From contig CM024172.1 in assembly GCA_013433145.1 (NCBI GenBank), forward strand, positions 8,300,553 through 8,364,552: a stretch of DNA of 64,000 nt. The letters are read 5' to 3'. Origin of the DNA: Ascaris suum (taxonomy: Eukaryota; Nematoda; Chromadorea; Rhabditida; Ascarididae). Of this stretch, positions 1-12,700 are shown piece after piece. The position numbers were made by a program, and so were the translations under genes. Numbering within the stretch: the first letter of the stretch is position 1; each line of letters opens with the position of its first letter. Under the pieces are notes generated by a model, which was given only the letters and a program-made list of their open reading frames with translations, had not been told where the DNA came from and did no database searches.

Positions 1-2
1 CC

Positions 3-284
3 GAAAACGATACACCGGTGGTACGAGCTGCGAACCCGACTTCCACCTTTAGCTCCGACAGGACAGTCTTGCTACTGCCATCAATCAACTACAACGATCA
101 TTTCCTCAATCAACTACTAGCAGCAATAATCCATAACGTTATCCCTCAACTGCTTCCGTTTTCGGTCCTTTCCTTTATTATGAGAATGAATAAATATAAA
201 CAAAAATTAGAATATGCCATCGGTGGGTTTAAAAATGCACAATCAACAGCTTGGCGCAAAAGTTCGCTAGAAAAATTTGAATAA
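3..284 (+). CDS. Possible 3' end of a plus-strand gene (partial)
   Basis: Open from the window edge to a TAA at 282-284, starting ENDTPVVRAANPTSTFSS. Several AATAAA-like signals follow at about 281-306, as expected after a terminal exon. The later half of the frame looks non-coding, so the true exon may end earlier or lie in another frame. Function unknown. Confidence 0.2.
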   Translation, partial: ENDTPVVRAANPTSTFSSDRTVLLLPSINYNDHFLNQLLAAIIHNVIPQLLPFSVLSFIMRMNKYKQKLEYAIGGFKNAQSTAWRKSSLEKFE

Positions 285-877
285 ATAGAAGTGTAAATAA
301 AAAATAAATGAAGCAATAATGGAAAACATAAAACAACCACATATAAGAACAAAAAGCAGGACAAATGAATCTGGTTGAATCAGTGCGGAATTAATTCCAA
401 AACGCACAAAGTATTTCTTTAAAGCAAAATGCTGGGCCAGCTAACGGCAAAAAAAACTGGATTGCGACAACGGGCTACTGAAATAAGAATGAGCCGATAT
501 TTCGTTCACTTTTCTAATTCATTCGAAATAAATTTAAAGAAAAGAAGAAACGCTACGGAATATATAAAGATGAGGAAAATTAAACTAATATTCAAACGAT
601 ATGTCGGCATACAAAGACACAACCTTCTCCATTTATCTTAGTCGCTGAGCTAAGTTTACGTCTGTTTAAACAGCAAGCTGCTGGAGATTTTATAGCAGCG
701 CTAAAGTGGAATTTAAAAGTTGAATAATTAGGAACGGTTCTTTTTTCTTCAAAGACTGGCAGACGACTTGCTCTGGTGGTCTTTGATCATCTAAAGACGC
801 CGAAAATTTTACGTTTTGAGACACTTCTTTCGAAAATTTCCGAAAACTTTCAGTCTCCCAGCACTTGTTTCCTTCAG

Positions 878-980
878 TTCTGATGGCAGTTCACGTCCCG
901 AAAAAATCGAAGATGGCGACTTTCCGTTCGTTTCCCTTCGAACTCTAAGCCGGAGAGGGAAAAGGGTTGTCCATGCGTGA
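878..980 (+). CDS. Candidate terminal coding exon
   Basis: Follows acceptor TTTCCTTCAG (a second acceptor CTTTCAG at 853 keeps the same frame). It reads SDGSSRPEKIEDGDFPFVSL and stops at TGA 978-980. GC-rich and charged like a protein tail. If real, it ends about 110 bp from the candidate end of the BED gene on the other strand, giving convergent genes. No upstream partner exon could be fixed. Confidence 0.3.
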
Positions 981-1091
981 TTCAAAGAGCGCAGAGAAAG
1001 CACTTTGTGACATAATGCTCTCGCAAAATGGTTGCAATGTGTACACACCAGGATAATATCTAAACTTATTGGAAAGAATCACAAATTCCTG

Positions 1092-1285
1092 CTAGAATTC
1101 AGTAGTCAGTGCGTCAAGCAGAGATTTGAACCTCAAGATTCGAACTTGATTGATATGCTGCAGGAGTGCAAAAATTTCTTGTTTCCCCAAATCGGGATAC
1201 AAAAACCTCGTTACCTGCTGCAAAGTTGATGTATCGGGAATGAGGGTAGCGAGTGACTGCCGATCAGCTAGACGACACCGTCGTC
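1092..1285 (-). CDS. Candidate last exon of the BED-finger gene
   Basis: Opens after acceptor ATATCAATAG in phase 1 and runs 63 codons to a TAG. It reads RRCRLADRQSLATLIPDTST near the start and LLQHINQVRILRFKSLLDAL near the end. An optional 57-bp intron (GTAACG to CTCCTGCAG) lies inside and keeps the frame either way. The link to exon 5 depends on the alternative donor at 3653 and a 2.37-kb intron, so membership is an inference. It could instead be an unrelated open frame. Confidence 0.33.
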
Positions 1286-3656
1286 CTATTGATATTGCAG
1301 TTTCTATAACCGAACGCAAACCATCACCCTATAAATAAATACCTCCCAATTATAAAGGTAACCAGACCACAAGGTTTAAGCAGAAGGGGGCAATTTTGAG
1401 CGAAGTTTGTTTGCAGCTTCACTGACTCCTTCATCACTCCTATGGAATTACATCACGATAATCTGGATTGCTGCAGAAAGGAAAAAGAGAGGACCGCCAA
1501 GGTAATGATGACCAAGCTGAGTGAATGTTAGAGGCTTCCTTAATTCCGCTGAATGAACTCACTATGAGCAACATCGAGAAGGAATATTTAGGAAACTGGG
1601 GAATATATTAGGAATTGAACTGCAAAAGAAAAAGAAGAGTGCAACGAGAAGGCAAACGATAGGTGCCATTTAAGGACGCTTCCAGTAGTTTGAAAAAAAG
1701 GACGTCGAAATTAGGAATGGTGAGATGCAGAAGCGGTTTTGGCGCTTGATCATGAGGAAATTTTTCATATTAGAGCAAACTGTCAGGGAAGGTTTTCCTA
1801 TCTTCTTATACCACAGATTTTCCCATAACTCTCCTATGGGCATTACACAAAGAATTACCGCATATACAAATCCCTATACAACTTCTCTTTCCTTCGAGGC
1901 ATAGCGCACATGGGTTAATCCACAATAAGACATCTCATGCCTCGCTCCAGATTAATTACTACATCACTCCATAAACATTGGAATTTGTTGCGAGATAACC
2001 TTGCTGCTAACCTACTCATGAGGTCGACGAAGAAACAACGCACAAAAACGACTTACTTGAAAAACGACAGGAGGAAGCAGATCGGTGGCGCAACATCTAA
2101 CGGCAGACGCACAAAATAGTCGCCTATCAAAGTCGGAAAATGGCGGTGAAGACTCAAACGAAGATTGCGCCGTTAAGGTTGTGTGTGACTGCGGCGGTGC
2201 CGGCGATTCCTAAACTATGAGACTGCAAAAAAGCAGCGCCTCAACCATATAAAAATGCACTTGTCACGGAATTTTGAACAAAAGCTGTTCAAGAGGGGTT
2301 GGGGATGCCCCTATGAGGAACGGAGGCAATTTCTTGCCCCTAAGTGCAAAAAGCTTCAAATTGGAAGCTCTCATATCAACTTCACATAAACGCACTTAAG
2401 GTCCCATAAACAGAAAGAACAGAAGCAAGGACCGAAATATAATTAATAATGTTACACTTACGCTAATTCCCGAATGAAGTATCATAAGTTCAACTATGAG
2501 CATCTATTTCACTCGCTAGAACATTCGACAAAGAATAATGATTAATTATGCTCACACGCAAAGAAATCAACAACATGAGGATATCACTACAAATGCCTCC
2601 AGGCAAGTGATAAGAAAGAAATTGGACTAGTTAAGTATTTCATAATAGCAGCTTTACCTTAAACAACCACAACACTGACTATGGAAACCCTTAAGAAGAA
2701 AATTACTCAGCAACATTCTACTCGTTGCATTTGATGAGTGATTCCTGAAAGATTATTGGACTAATCGAAGCACTGCTCAGTGTGAGACGCAAACTTTCTT
2801 TGATGAGGCAACTCATCGCAAGAACTTCCGAACTTCTTAACAGAATAATTCCCTACTCTTCAATGCTTAGAACCAAAGGATGTTTACAGGCACGAGCAGA
2901 TATGTCATTCGCGTCAATCAGATGACTACGAGTAGAACACTCGGAGAAAAAGCCCTTTGTCTTCTTTTTTAAAAACTTTTGCAGCATTCATTAAATGAAG
3001 AAAAAACCGATCAGATCTTTTTTTCGCTCATAAGAGAATTATTTGAAAACAGCAGTCGCATTTCATTGTTATCTTAAATTCCCAATACAGGCAAAAGATA
3101 TTTGCATTCTTCCAATGTAAGGAAATGGTTGGAAAATCACAAAGAACCTAAATTTCCTTGTTTTCAAGCCACACCTGACCATCTGCGAGCAAAAATTAGA
3201 GCTTCCAAAGTATGTACGATGAGAAAAAAGCTCTAAGCCCCACTACAGATTTCAGGTTGGTCCGACAAAATTCCTCATGAAGAACAGACTTCTATGAGCG
3301 AAGATGAACGAAAGCAATATGAATTCTCTTCTTAGCATAAAATATGAATGCAGGGCAGTTTTCATCCACATAAACACATAAATAAGCGCACACACATATA
3401 TGAATGAACACGCTGACAGATTGGTGAACATATAGAATTTGCGAAAACACGACATTCTCACGGAAAGGTAATAATACAGCGATGAAGATAAAGGCCGCTA
3501 AAACCCTAGCATCACAAGCAACTTCCAGTCGCGCCTCCATAACGACACAGCTATTAATCTGGTGAACGATGCCGTGGTAATTCAAGACGGAAAAAAACCA
3601 AAACGGATTTGGCTTATTCCAATAGTGTGTGTTAAATAGTGTTTAAAGCTACGAAC
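1286..3656. other. No supported gene; coding-like remnant near 2.0-2.2 kb
   Basis: Possibly the last intron of the BED gene. Two overlapping plus-strand frames, 2011-2100 (coiled-coil-like, DLLEKRQEEADRW) and 2061-2213 (acidic, ending VVCDCGGAGDS), look like one reading frame broken by a shift. No other supported feature. Confidence 0.4.
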
Positions 3657-3762
3657 CCGTTGATAGGTTGATCCAGTTTCAGGAGAAAGTTGGCCACTAG
3701 CTGATACAGTTGTCTCGAAAGATTGCTGCGATGGGAGATCGGTGTTCGTATCGGTTGATGAA
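3657..3762 (-). CDS. BED-finger gene exon 5, Ser/Thr/Gln-rich linker
   Basis: Acceptor TTGTTTGCAG at 3763-3764. One base completes the split glycine codon from exon 4, giving the sequence SSTDTNTDLPSQQSF and onwards. The composition matches the rest of the disordered protein. The donor is uncertain: CGG|GTTCGT (end 3657, phase 0) or GTTC|GTAGCT (end 3653, phase 1). The second choice is in phase with the candidate last exon at 1285-1092. Confidence 0.6.
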
Positions 3763-6700
3763 CTGCAAACAACCCATAACGTTAAAATAAAATCTGCAAG
3801 TATGCTAAATATAATGCAACAAATATAGATTTTGGTTGCGAGAAACATCGAAATTGAAGGAGACGTGAAATAATGAAGTAGCGACGTAAGGATCAATGAA
3901 ACAAAATTCAATGTTGCCTTATAATTTTGGAATTATTGACGGGTCGAGAAAACCACGAGAGTACCATGAGTTTTCCAGAAAGGCTACCATGAGATGTGTT
4001 TTTGCATTTCAGCCCACGTCAGACGGGACGGTTGTCTGAAAAAGCGGGAAGAAAAATCACTAAATCCTTAACGATGCCTTTTCCTAAAAAAAGTAGATGC
4101 CTTTGTAAAAGTTACTTTAAAATAGAACGCCCACAGAAGGTCTCTGAAACGTTGTAGGACGAAAACATTTTGCAATTTTTGTGGCACTTTCTATCAGTAA
4201 CTCGAAAATGGCTAGCCAGAAAGAAATTCAGGACATGAGGTGATCCGATGGCAAAGATCACGAGAAAATATTGAGAGGTAAATTGCACGTATAGCTCGTT
4301 GCATCCTAAATCACCAAGACGTTGACAGCAACCGCAAAAGAATGAAATATTCCGCAGATTACAAACAGTGCAATAAGAGCATTTTACAACTTCGCAAAAC
4401 TCCAGCATATCTCGATTTGAGTCAGACTATCAAACATGAAGAAATGTAATGGTGACAGCCGAGGTCGAACTGGCGCTCCACCGTAAAATCAACCACTATC
4501 CACAGGCAGAGCAAAATTATAATGTAAATAAATAGCACATTAATTACAACCACATGGGAAACCATTCGGAGCAGAGCAAACAATGGTTTCATTCCCCCGC
4601 CATATGCGTAAAGGTATTGTCTTTTAGAAAACAGTGAACAATTTCAATTACGAAACTGCATCGACCATACCTTATAAGTGCGGTTTTTGTATGTGATGAG
4701 TTAGAGCTGGTGGAGGGATGTAAACATACAAACGCAACGTTGCCGTAATAAGCCGTCGCACAAATCCGCATCGGTAAAAAACGAATGAAGCGGCAACAGA
4801 TTTTCACCAGAAGTAGCACTAGGAGTCCCTACTTCGGAAGTGGACTTCATCGTAGCATTAAACGAACACAACTAATATGTTAGAAACGGTATACAAGAAA
4901 AAGATGCAACGGAACAGAATACTCTAAGATGGAAGATTCTCATAGCAACAACGACATACAAGTAGTTTTTACATAGGGAAAAATGGGATAGGCTGTCATT
5001 ATGTTCACATCGGATGTGAAAATTCCAAAAAAAAAAAAGAAGTAATAAAAGCATAAAACATCGTTTATGGATGTGACAGTTGAACTCTAGATGATAACCA
5101 ATAACCTAAATCTGACATCTTTCTAATCGGAAAGCAGAAAAGTTTAGGCGATTCGTACAAGCTGCAACATCGTCCGCTTCAATAGATTATCAACAAAATT
5201 CCGATTCTGAGATAGCGTGCTAAATATGCAAATGACTCTGAACTTAGAACTGTGACCAACACAATTCAACGACTCTTTCCCTTGATAAGTGATAATTTTG
5301 CAGCGGTCGTTGCTATTGACGAATATGTAAGAGTATATTATCTAACTAAACGAGATGTTCTCAAATCATTAAGCCGATAACTTTGAGTTTAGCAGAATAA
5401 TTGATCACACGGAGCTCAAAGGTTTTTACAAACAATCGTACGAGCACGGGATTTTCGACCGTTCATATCGTTAACAAACGTTGCATAACCACAGTGCAAT
5501 ACACAATATAAGCCTTGCAGTAGTGTTGAATACATCTATGTTGAAGCAACTGCATAATGCGACTTGTAACTTTAGACGTATTTGCCGAAGTTTTATCACA
5601 GATGCGTACATTGGCACACATCGAGATTAAATAAGGCTTCGTGGAAAACCAACTGAAAACACTGCACAAAAGCGCCATCAATTTCATCATTTGGCAACGG
5701 CATTAAGATTCCCTACGCATAACTTATGAAAATCAATGCACGCGATGACACAGTGTCAAATCATCACCTGCAAATATCAGGTCAGCTATCGAACATGCCA
5801 TTTAAGCCCAAAATAAACATAATTAGCCGGTATACCTCGTTGGGGGAATACCATTGAAGCCATTGCGGCTAACCGAACGGGAATGAACGATGCCCCCCTC
5901 CACCTAAACTGAAGGAAATAGGATCGACTTTAATTGAGATGTGCAATTCTCCTAAGCTTCTAATCTAGGCAGAAGCTTTCCTTAACAATCCACATTGAAG
6001 ACTTTTGTATAATCAATAAAGAGAACTTCGGTTAGGATCATTTTGAGAGTGCTGTGGTGCAGTCACTCGTTGAAGAAATCAACCGCGAAAGTGCCGACGC
6101 TTGTTCGACAGTACACAATGCAACACATTTCACAACAATCATTTCCATCGCTTTGCACGTTGAAAAGCGGTGATTGCGAGCATAAGTGGATGACGACGTT
6201 TCGAAACAGTGCAATTAAGAATTCAACATTTTCTGACGTTTGACGGGAAATTCTCGCATAAACTACCCACCCTATGCTGCTATCTTTGTAGCTGGTGCCA
6301 AGTGGGCATCGATGTCGCGTCATATTGCCAGTACCACCACCCGTATCCGTGTAGAGCACTTTGCAAGCATAACAGGCCACATATGGTAGACGAGCACCTG
6401 TCGTCGTGTCAAGAACCTTGAAAGTCAAATATGTAAACTTTAAAACTGACAACACATCACCGCATCCGCTCCAATACAGGGTTTCTGGGAGAGAAGCTTC
6501 AAGGTGAAGCCATGCGAGAACCCTGCCCTTGCCAAGAGACTATTTCGAGACTGTTCCATCTATTGGCCTACAAACATCAAGATCATGACCAGTGTTTGAT
6601 CACAAATGAAAGACTGTACTCGCAAACGATGACGAACCCGTGATCGCTCATCTGCCTAGCTACTGCTTCACATATAAGTTACCATAGATGTTCACCTGCT

Positions 6701-9700
6701 TAGCCATTATTTTTACTTCACATAGGCAAAAAATAACGAGACGTTGAAGAGCCCGCAATAAGTCAACGGTACAGCACCTGCCCGGTTTTCGCGGGTTCCT
6801 CGGCTTCTGCGGATAAATGTCATTATTGTTCATCAGAAAAGATTATCATTCAGATCTACTCTAAACTAAAATATTCGGCTGTAACATAAGGCACTTACCA
6901 TTTTCAAACGCTCAAATAAATAGGCCTTGGTGCTTTAATATGCGTCGGACCCAATTCGGGTGAGCGAAAATGACAGCCAAAATAAACGAATAGAAAGGAA
7001 CGCTTCATCTAATATGCGAAGGCCCCCATCCCCTCTCCAGGCGCTGCTGTTGAAGCGCTAAGATTGAGATACAGAATGATGGTGGCATTTATGCCAGCCT
7101 TATCACATAAACTTTTGGTAGACATTAACGATAAATATATAAACAAAAGGGCCGACTCAGTCGGAAAAATTAACAAGCAAAGCCTCAGCATAGAGGGTGA
7201 ACAAGTGGATCATGAGGTCGTTAACTATCGTTCAACTACGATTAAAGAGGGCGTTATCACATTTTCACTACGGCCAAAAATTCTCTTCATCAAGAATATG
7301 GTTACCTTCACAAGGAAAACCATCACCTGGTCCTGTTAAATCCTGCACACGAACCATAAAACGGATCACACTGGTAGAAAAATCCAGAAAAACCCAGCTT
7401 TTTTCGCGCGAAGGGTGCCTACGAAGTTTTATGGATATATTTTTCCGCTTCCCCATCAGAGCCGTGAAACAGAAATCCTCAGAGTGAAAAGGAGACCTTT
7501 GTAATGGATCCCTCCTTCCCCTACCCCCTTTTCTCTTCCTTGGCTTGCGCAGCCCATAAAAAACCGAAGCCTTTGTGTCCTGTGTGATGCATTTGCTAGA
7601 GACAATAGTATGGAACGCGTTGTTGGAATTAAACCTTCATATCAAACTTTATGCACAGATGAAAACTTGGAATGTGCAACTTGCGGAATGCGAGATGATC
7701 AAATGTTTCTGTATTTGATAATCGGAACTTCTTCAACTTATCACATTTGTGCACCTCCTCACGAAAGAAGTGATGACGCTGAGATAAGCAAAAATGATTT
7801 TGCAACCTCACTGTTCAGGTGCGAAATCCTCGTGTTCGATATCAACTTCGAAGGGGGAACGCTGATTATAACAAGCCATTTTTTTTTCAAAACTTAACTA
7901 CAACTTGTGATTTTAAGATGAGGTGGTTAAGTTTCATCGAATAAGACGCAAGTAATGAACGGTTTGAGCGCTCATTCTTTGTGAGCCCTAATTCAAAGAT
8001 AAAGCGGAAACATGTTCACGGTGCGAACGCTACAAGCAGACTACCAAAAGAGGCAGAATTCTTTTACTTCAAAAGCCTAATTCTACAAATAACGGCTCAA
8101 AACTGCCATTGCTGAAGTGGAACTGACAATCAAAACTTGAGGAGATTACAAGAACAGTGCATAATGAATACTGTTTACATACTTGACCAAAGAGATTCCA
8201 GACTTCTGAGCGACCCTTCTTCTTGACAAGCTCGAATCGCCCTAATTTCATGCGGATATCATCTTGGATTACCGACTTTGGTGGCATGAGCTGGCTGTTC
8301 AGCGGTAAAGTGACACCAGCATCTCGGGAGCTCGTTGAATTGGTCGATAAGGATGAATCGGTCGAAATCTGCAAGAGAAACTCTACTCCTCAAAACAAGC
8401 CCACAAAGAAATGTTTTCAGACACCCAAAGAAGTGCCAGAAGTGACGATGAACATACTGCAGGCTTTTAACAAGTTGTTAATTTCGAAATTCCAACAAGT
8501 CTGCCGAGAATCTGCTGAATGATTTCCCAAATTTATAAAATTACATCGCTTCAGTTCTCGTGAACCTTTCTAAACATAGCGCTCCCTTCTGTTGAAGTTC
8601 CCATCTTTCTACTAATTCCTGAGTACTTCCTTAAATTTTTTCTCTGTGTATTTCTAATTGTGCTTCTCACAAAAAAAGTTGAACAAATTGAACCTACATT
8701 ATAAAATGAGCACTGTAACACAACAGTATCTGTGCTGATCTGGATGCCCTCAAAAATCTTCTATGCAACATTAGGCTTTTGAGAGCGGCCGTTAGCTATA
8801 AAACAAAAATCCTGTCGCTCGAAAACGGACGCTGTTTGTAGAACCTTCAAGTGGCTGCAACTGTTGTTGAAGTTTATATATATAAGTAAAAGAACGAGAG
8901 CAGGATATCACTCCAAGACATATATTATACTGACCAAATTTCGTAGCTCCAGCTTTGTTGAGTCGCTAGTTGAATTACTGGACGGAGAGAGAGAAACGCA
9001 CACATATGCGCAGATTCGCAGCTGCTACAAATGAAACGGGAAACGGAAAACAGCGAAACAAAGCTCCACTGGGGTCCAGGAGCTGAATAAACCGCACCTA
9101 CTGTGGCAAACAATAGAACGCATTTCTGGAATGGTTCAGCAACTAAACAATTGCCGTCAGTTCGCTCCAACAATGTTAAGGTTAGCATAAAACTGGACTC
9201 AAACGGAAAGCCAAATAACTCTTAACGAAACATTAGAAGGACTCTCATGAACTTGCTTCAGACCATCCCACTATCAAACGAAAAGCACTGTTCATCCTGT
9301 TTCCTGACCTCTAAGTTTCCCCACATTTATGTCTAGTACGCATGTAGGCCGTTCGTTATTTTGTAAATAACATGTCCTGTTCGAGTGCTGTTTTCATCAA
9401 CAATCACAAGGACTTAAACTAATCGTTGACAGAGAGGAACGGGTGCAAGCCATGTCAAAAAAAACACAATACCGAATTGATGGACATCACCGAAACAAAC
9501 CGCACAGGAGAGGTCTCGACTACCTACTATACCGTAAACCACCCGCTCATATAAACTTCAGATTACACTATCCAATCCCAAGACGGCCCGCTTTTCTCGA
9601 CCTATTCTCTCGGCGTATGAAAACGATGCATGCAACGTAGCATATGCACAACGGATAGCCAATCACGGGCATGATGCACAAAGAAAGCATCATCGACTTG

Positions 9701-12700
9701 CTCAAACCAGTATCCATGAACAAATGTCTGGCATAAATGAGATGAAAAGAATAAATTAGCGTTAAAAGTTTTTAACTACTCGGAGACATCGGCACGTCAG
9801 TCACAATTTTTTTCCTCTCGTTTCTAACGGGAATCATCGACTCGATTAATGACTGAAATATATCGCTGAAGAAGCTAATTGGTGCAAAACGAACACAGAA
9901 CAGAATTCAAAACCGATTAGCCGATAATAGAGAATTAATTTACTGCTGACACAAATCAGCAAGCGTTCACATAAACAGTGGTTCTAGATGAAAAATCGAA
10001 CGTTCTCATTACTCTAAGCAAGAAGGCCTAAAAGGTGCAGTGATCTAAATAACCTGCATTACCCTCAGTCAAAAAAGTGATAGCAAAATGAGCTAGGAGA
10101 TCTTCTGATTGGGAATCAAGATACATCTCCAAAGCACGAAATCTGCTCAACAATTTACTCACTATATAAACGACATTAATATCTTCACCTTCAAGCGACC
10201 TTGCAACTTCAGCTAAGCAGAAATGGTAGCGATATGAACAGACAATGAATGCCTTGTCGATCAAAGTAAATAAACGAATAAATAAACGAACGACAACCAT
10301 CAATCGTTCCACCGCAAATCATTATTGTCCCCTACTCACCAAACTTCTTAACAGCTCGCGGTTATGCATCAGACCACATCACGTATAAAAACAATGCTAG
10401 GACTTGATCACTGCGAACATCCTAATAGGAGAAATATTTTGCATGGATTATTTGACAAGAACTTTGTATAAAATGCCAATCTAAAAGCGTAATCAATTAT
10501 TCCCATGTAAATTTTGCGCGCATGAGGCTACGCGTCGAAATAATTAAGCAAATCAATTTATATTCTCTTATGTAAATGAGCATCTGTCGATGGCAAGATA
10601 ATATAGAGAGAAGTGCGATCTACTGACATCTCAACCAGACTAACGACTCACTATATTCAGGTAACGCTCATAACCTTAGCGCTTTTAAATTCGACAAAAA
10701 AAAAACGCAAGCTTCGCTCCCAGAAATGTTTTGTCGTGGATGCAATTCGCAGAAAATATCAATTTTTTGGGGACTTTCTGGGCAAAAAAGCAGAATGTTT
10801 GATTTGTAACTGATGCAGGTAAAAGTATTTAAAGGTTTGCAATCGTTGAATTTGCAATTAAATGATATACATTCAGCACTGCAGGTAAAAGTATAATGCA
10901 ATCGATAGTCTCCTCAATTCGCAAAGGTTGTGCGATGTTAATAAGCTCCGTCCGGAACGCAACAAAAATTTATCGGGATCCCCTCCACACTGGATTAATG
11001 TTATCTTGGCAAAATGTTTGCAACAAGGCTTGTTTCATTTAGATATTGCATCTATTTGCAAGGATCAAAATTTAAACAAGTGGCGATATGTCGCGATGTG
11101 CGTTTTCACATCCTGCTCATATGACCAGCCAGTTTCAAAAGCAGTCAACAAAGGACGAAATACACAAGGTAATAGGTTGATATATTAACTGACGGGATAG
11201 CTCCTACAAACTTGTCATAAAAGATTCGTTTACCTGCGGCCCAAAGAATGCGAATCCCGTGCGAATTTTTCATCACCTCTGAATGTCTTCTCAAGACCGA
11301 TTGATCAAACTGAATGACGGTGCAAGAGGTCAATTTGGTATATTCTTTGTACCCACCAAAATTTGCAACTCGTACGTCAGTGATCCCCGACTTGAGACTA
11401 CTGGACGGACGCACAGGTAACAAATGCGAAAGCGTGACGTCGTCATAATACGCTTTTCCAGAGCAGACATGCAAAAGCACAGCGAAGGTAGGAATGTCTG
11501 TAAAGGTGTTTTCAGCAACACTTGATATTCGAGTGAGCAAGTACCCCTCTTTAGCTGGATGTCATTAGGAAATCAACACTCAGAATTTTTGAGGCTGAAT
11601 CGTTAAACGTGGATTTATTCGGCTTCTTTGTGGGAATGCAACTTCTAAGAGGCAAATCGAGTCCCGATGAAATCAGAAAGTACGAAAGAGTAGCGAGCAA
11701 AGGTGGAATTATGCGAGGGCTCTTAGGAGCTCCCAACTTCGGAATATAACCGTTACCACTTCGGAACTTTGAAAGGACCCTATTTTCTTCTCACTAATCG
11801 AAATTCACAAACCTCAAACAGATTCAAATTCCTCTACTGAGGTTCGAAAGTATTAAAAGCTATATAATTTCGTATCAGTAGACCGGTCGAGTTCGGGTCG
11901 ACACATTTCGGTCGGTGCTCGTCCATATGACGAAATAACGCTAGTCCTTTTCCATTACAAGCTTGAGATGGTGCGCCATTTCCGTTGCTTACTTGAATCA
12001 CTGGGAGGAGAAAAAAGAAAAAAAGGAAAATGACATGCTCATTACTGACGAAGTGTTGATCGATTAATAGCTAGATTTCATTTTTTCGGCCACGGAACAT
12101 AGGTGAAAAGCTTCACTGAAGAAGCGGAAATAATTGAATACTGACGTCAAAGCACTCAGTCTCGGCATCGCCCACAGTTCTTCAGTCACCCACAATGCCT
12201 ACTACTAAACCTATCCCTAATACTGAGAGTTTCAGTTGCAAACTCATATCGAGCAGCGATTCAAAAACAATTTCATTTTTCCATACGAAATGCTCCCGAA
12301 AGCATCCATCTGCTCCTCTCCGCGCAATAAACCTGCTGTAGTATTTCCGAGAACCACACTACAATATTCCCAAGTCTTTGGTTGGGAACTTGCTTGCTTG
12401 AAAATCAACTTTGCGTTACGAAAAATGTTGTCGACAACAGTGACTAGGCGCGATGCCATTTCAAGTTTGTTATTCCTGTATGAAGTGCAAAGACTAATAG
12501 CCTAGAGCAAGCGTATTTTTCCCAAAAACACTGAAAGACATATTTATGGCGAATGAAAATTATCTTCATGAATCGAGTAATATATAGTGACAGATACATG
12601 AGAAACACCGTAATCAGGCAAAATGATTGTGGCCATGACCATCATTAAGGCCTAGAAGGATGAGGGAGCAGCTGACCCGAGAGCTGTTGGGAATGACATG

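Noticed and set aside
6043..6421. Plus-strand frames over BED exon 4
   Set aside because: Shadows of the zinc-finger exon; the minus-strand reading has the metal ligands.
8223..8522. 99-codon plus-strand frame
   Set aside because: Exact antisense shadow of BED exon 3 and its acceptor.
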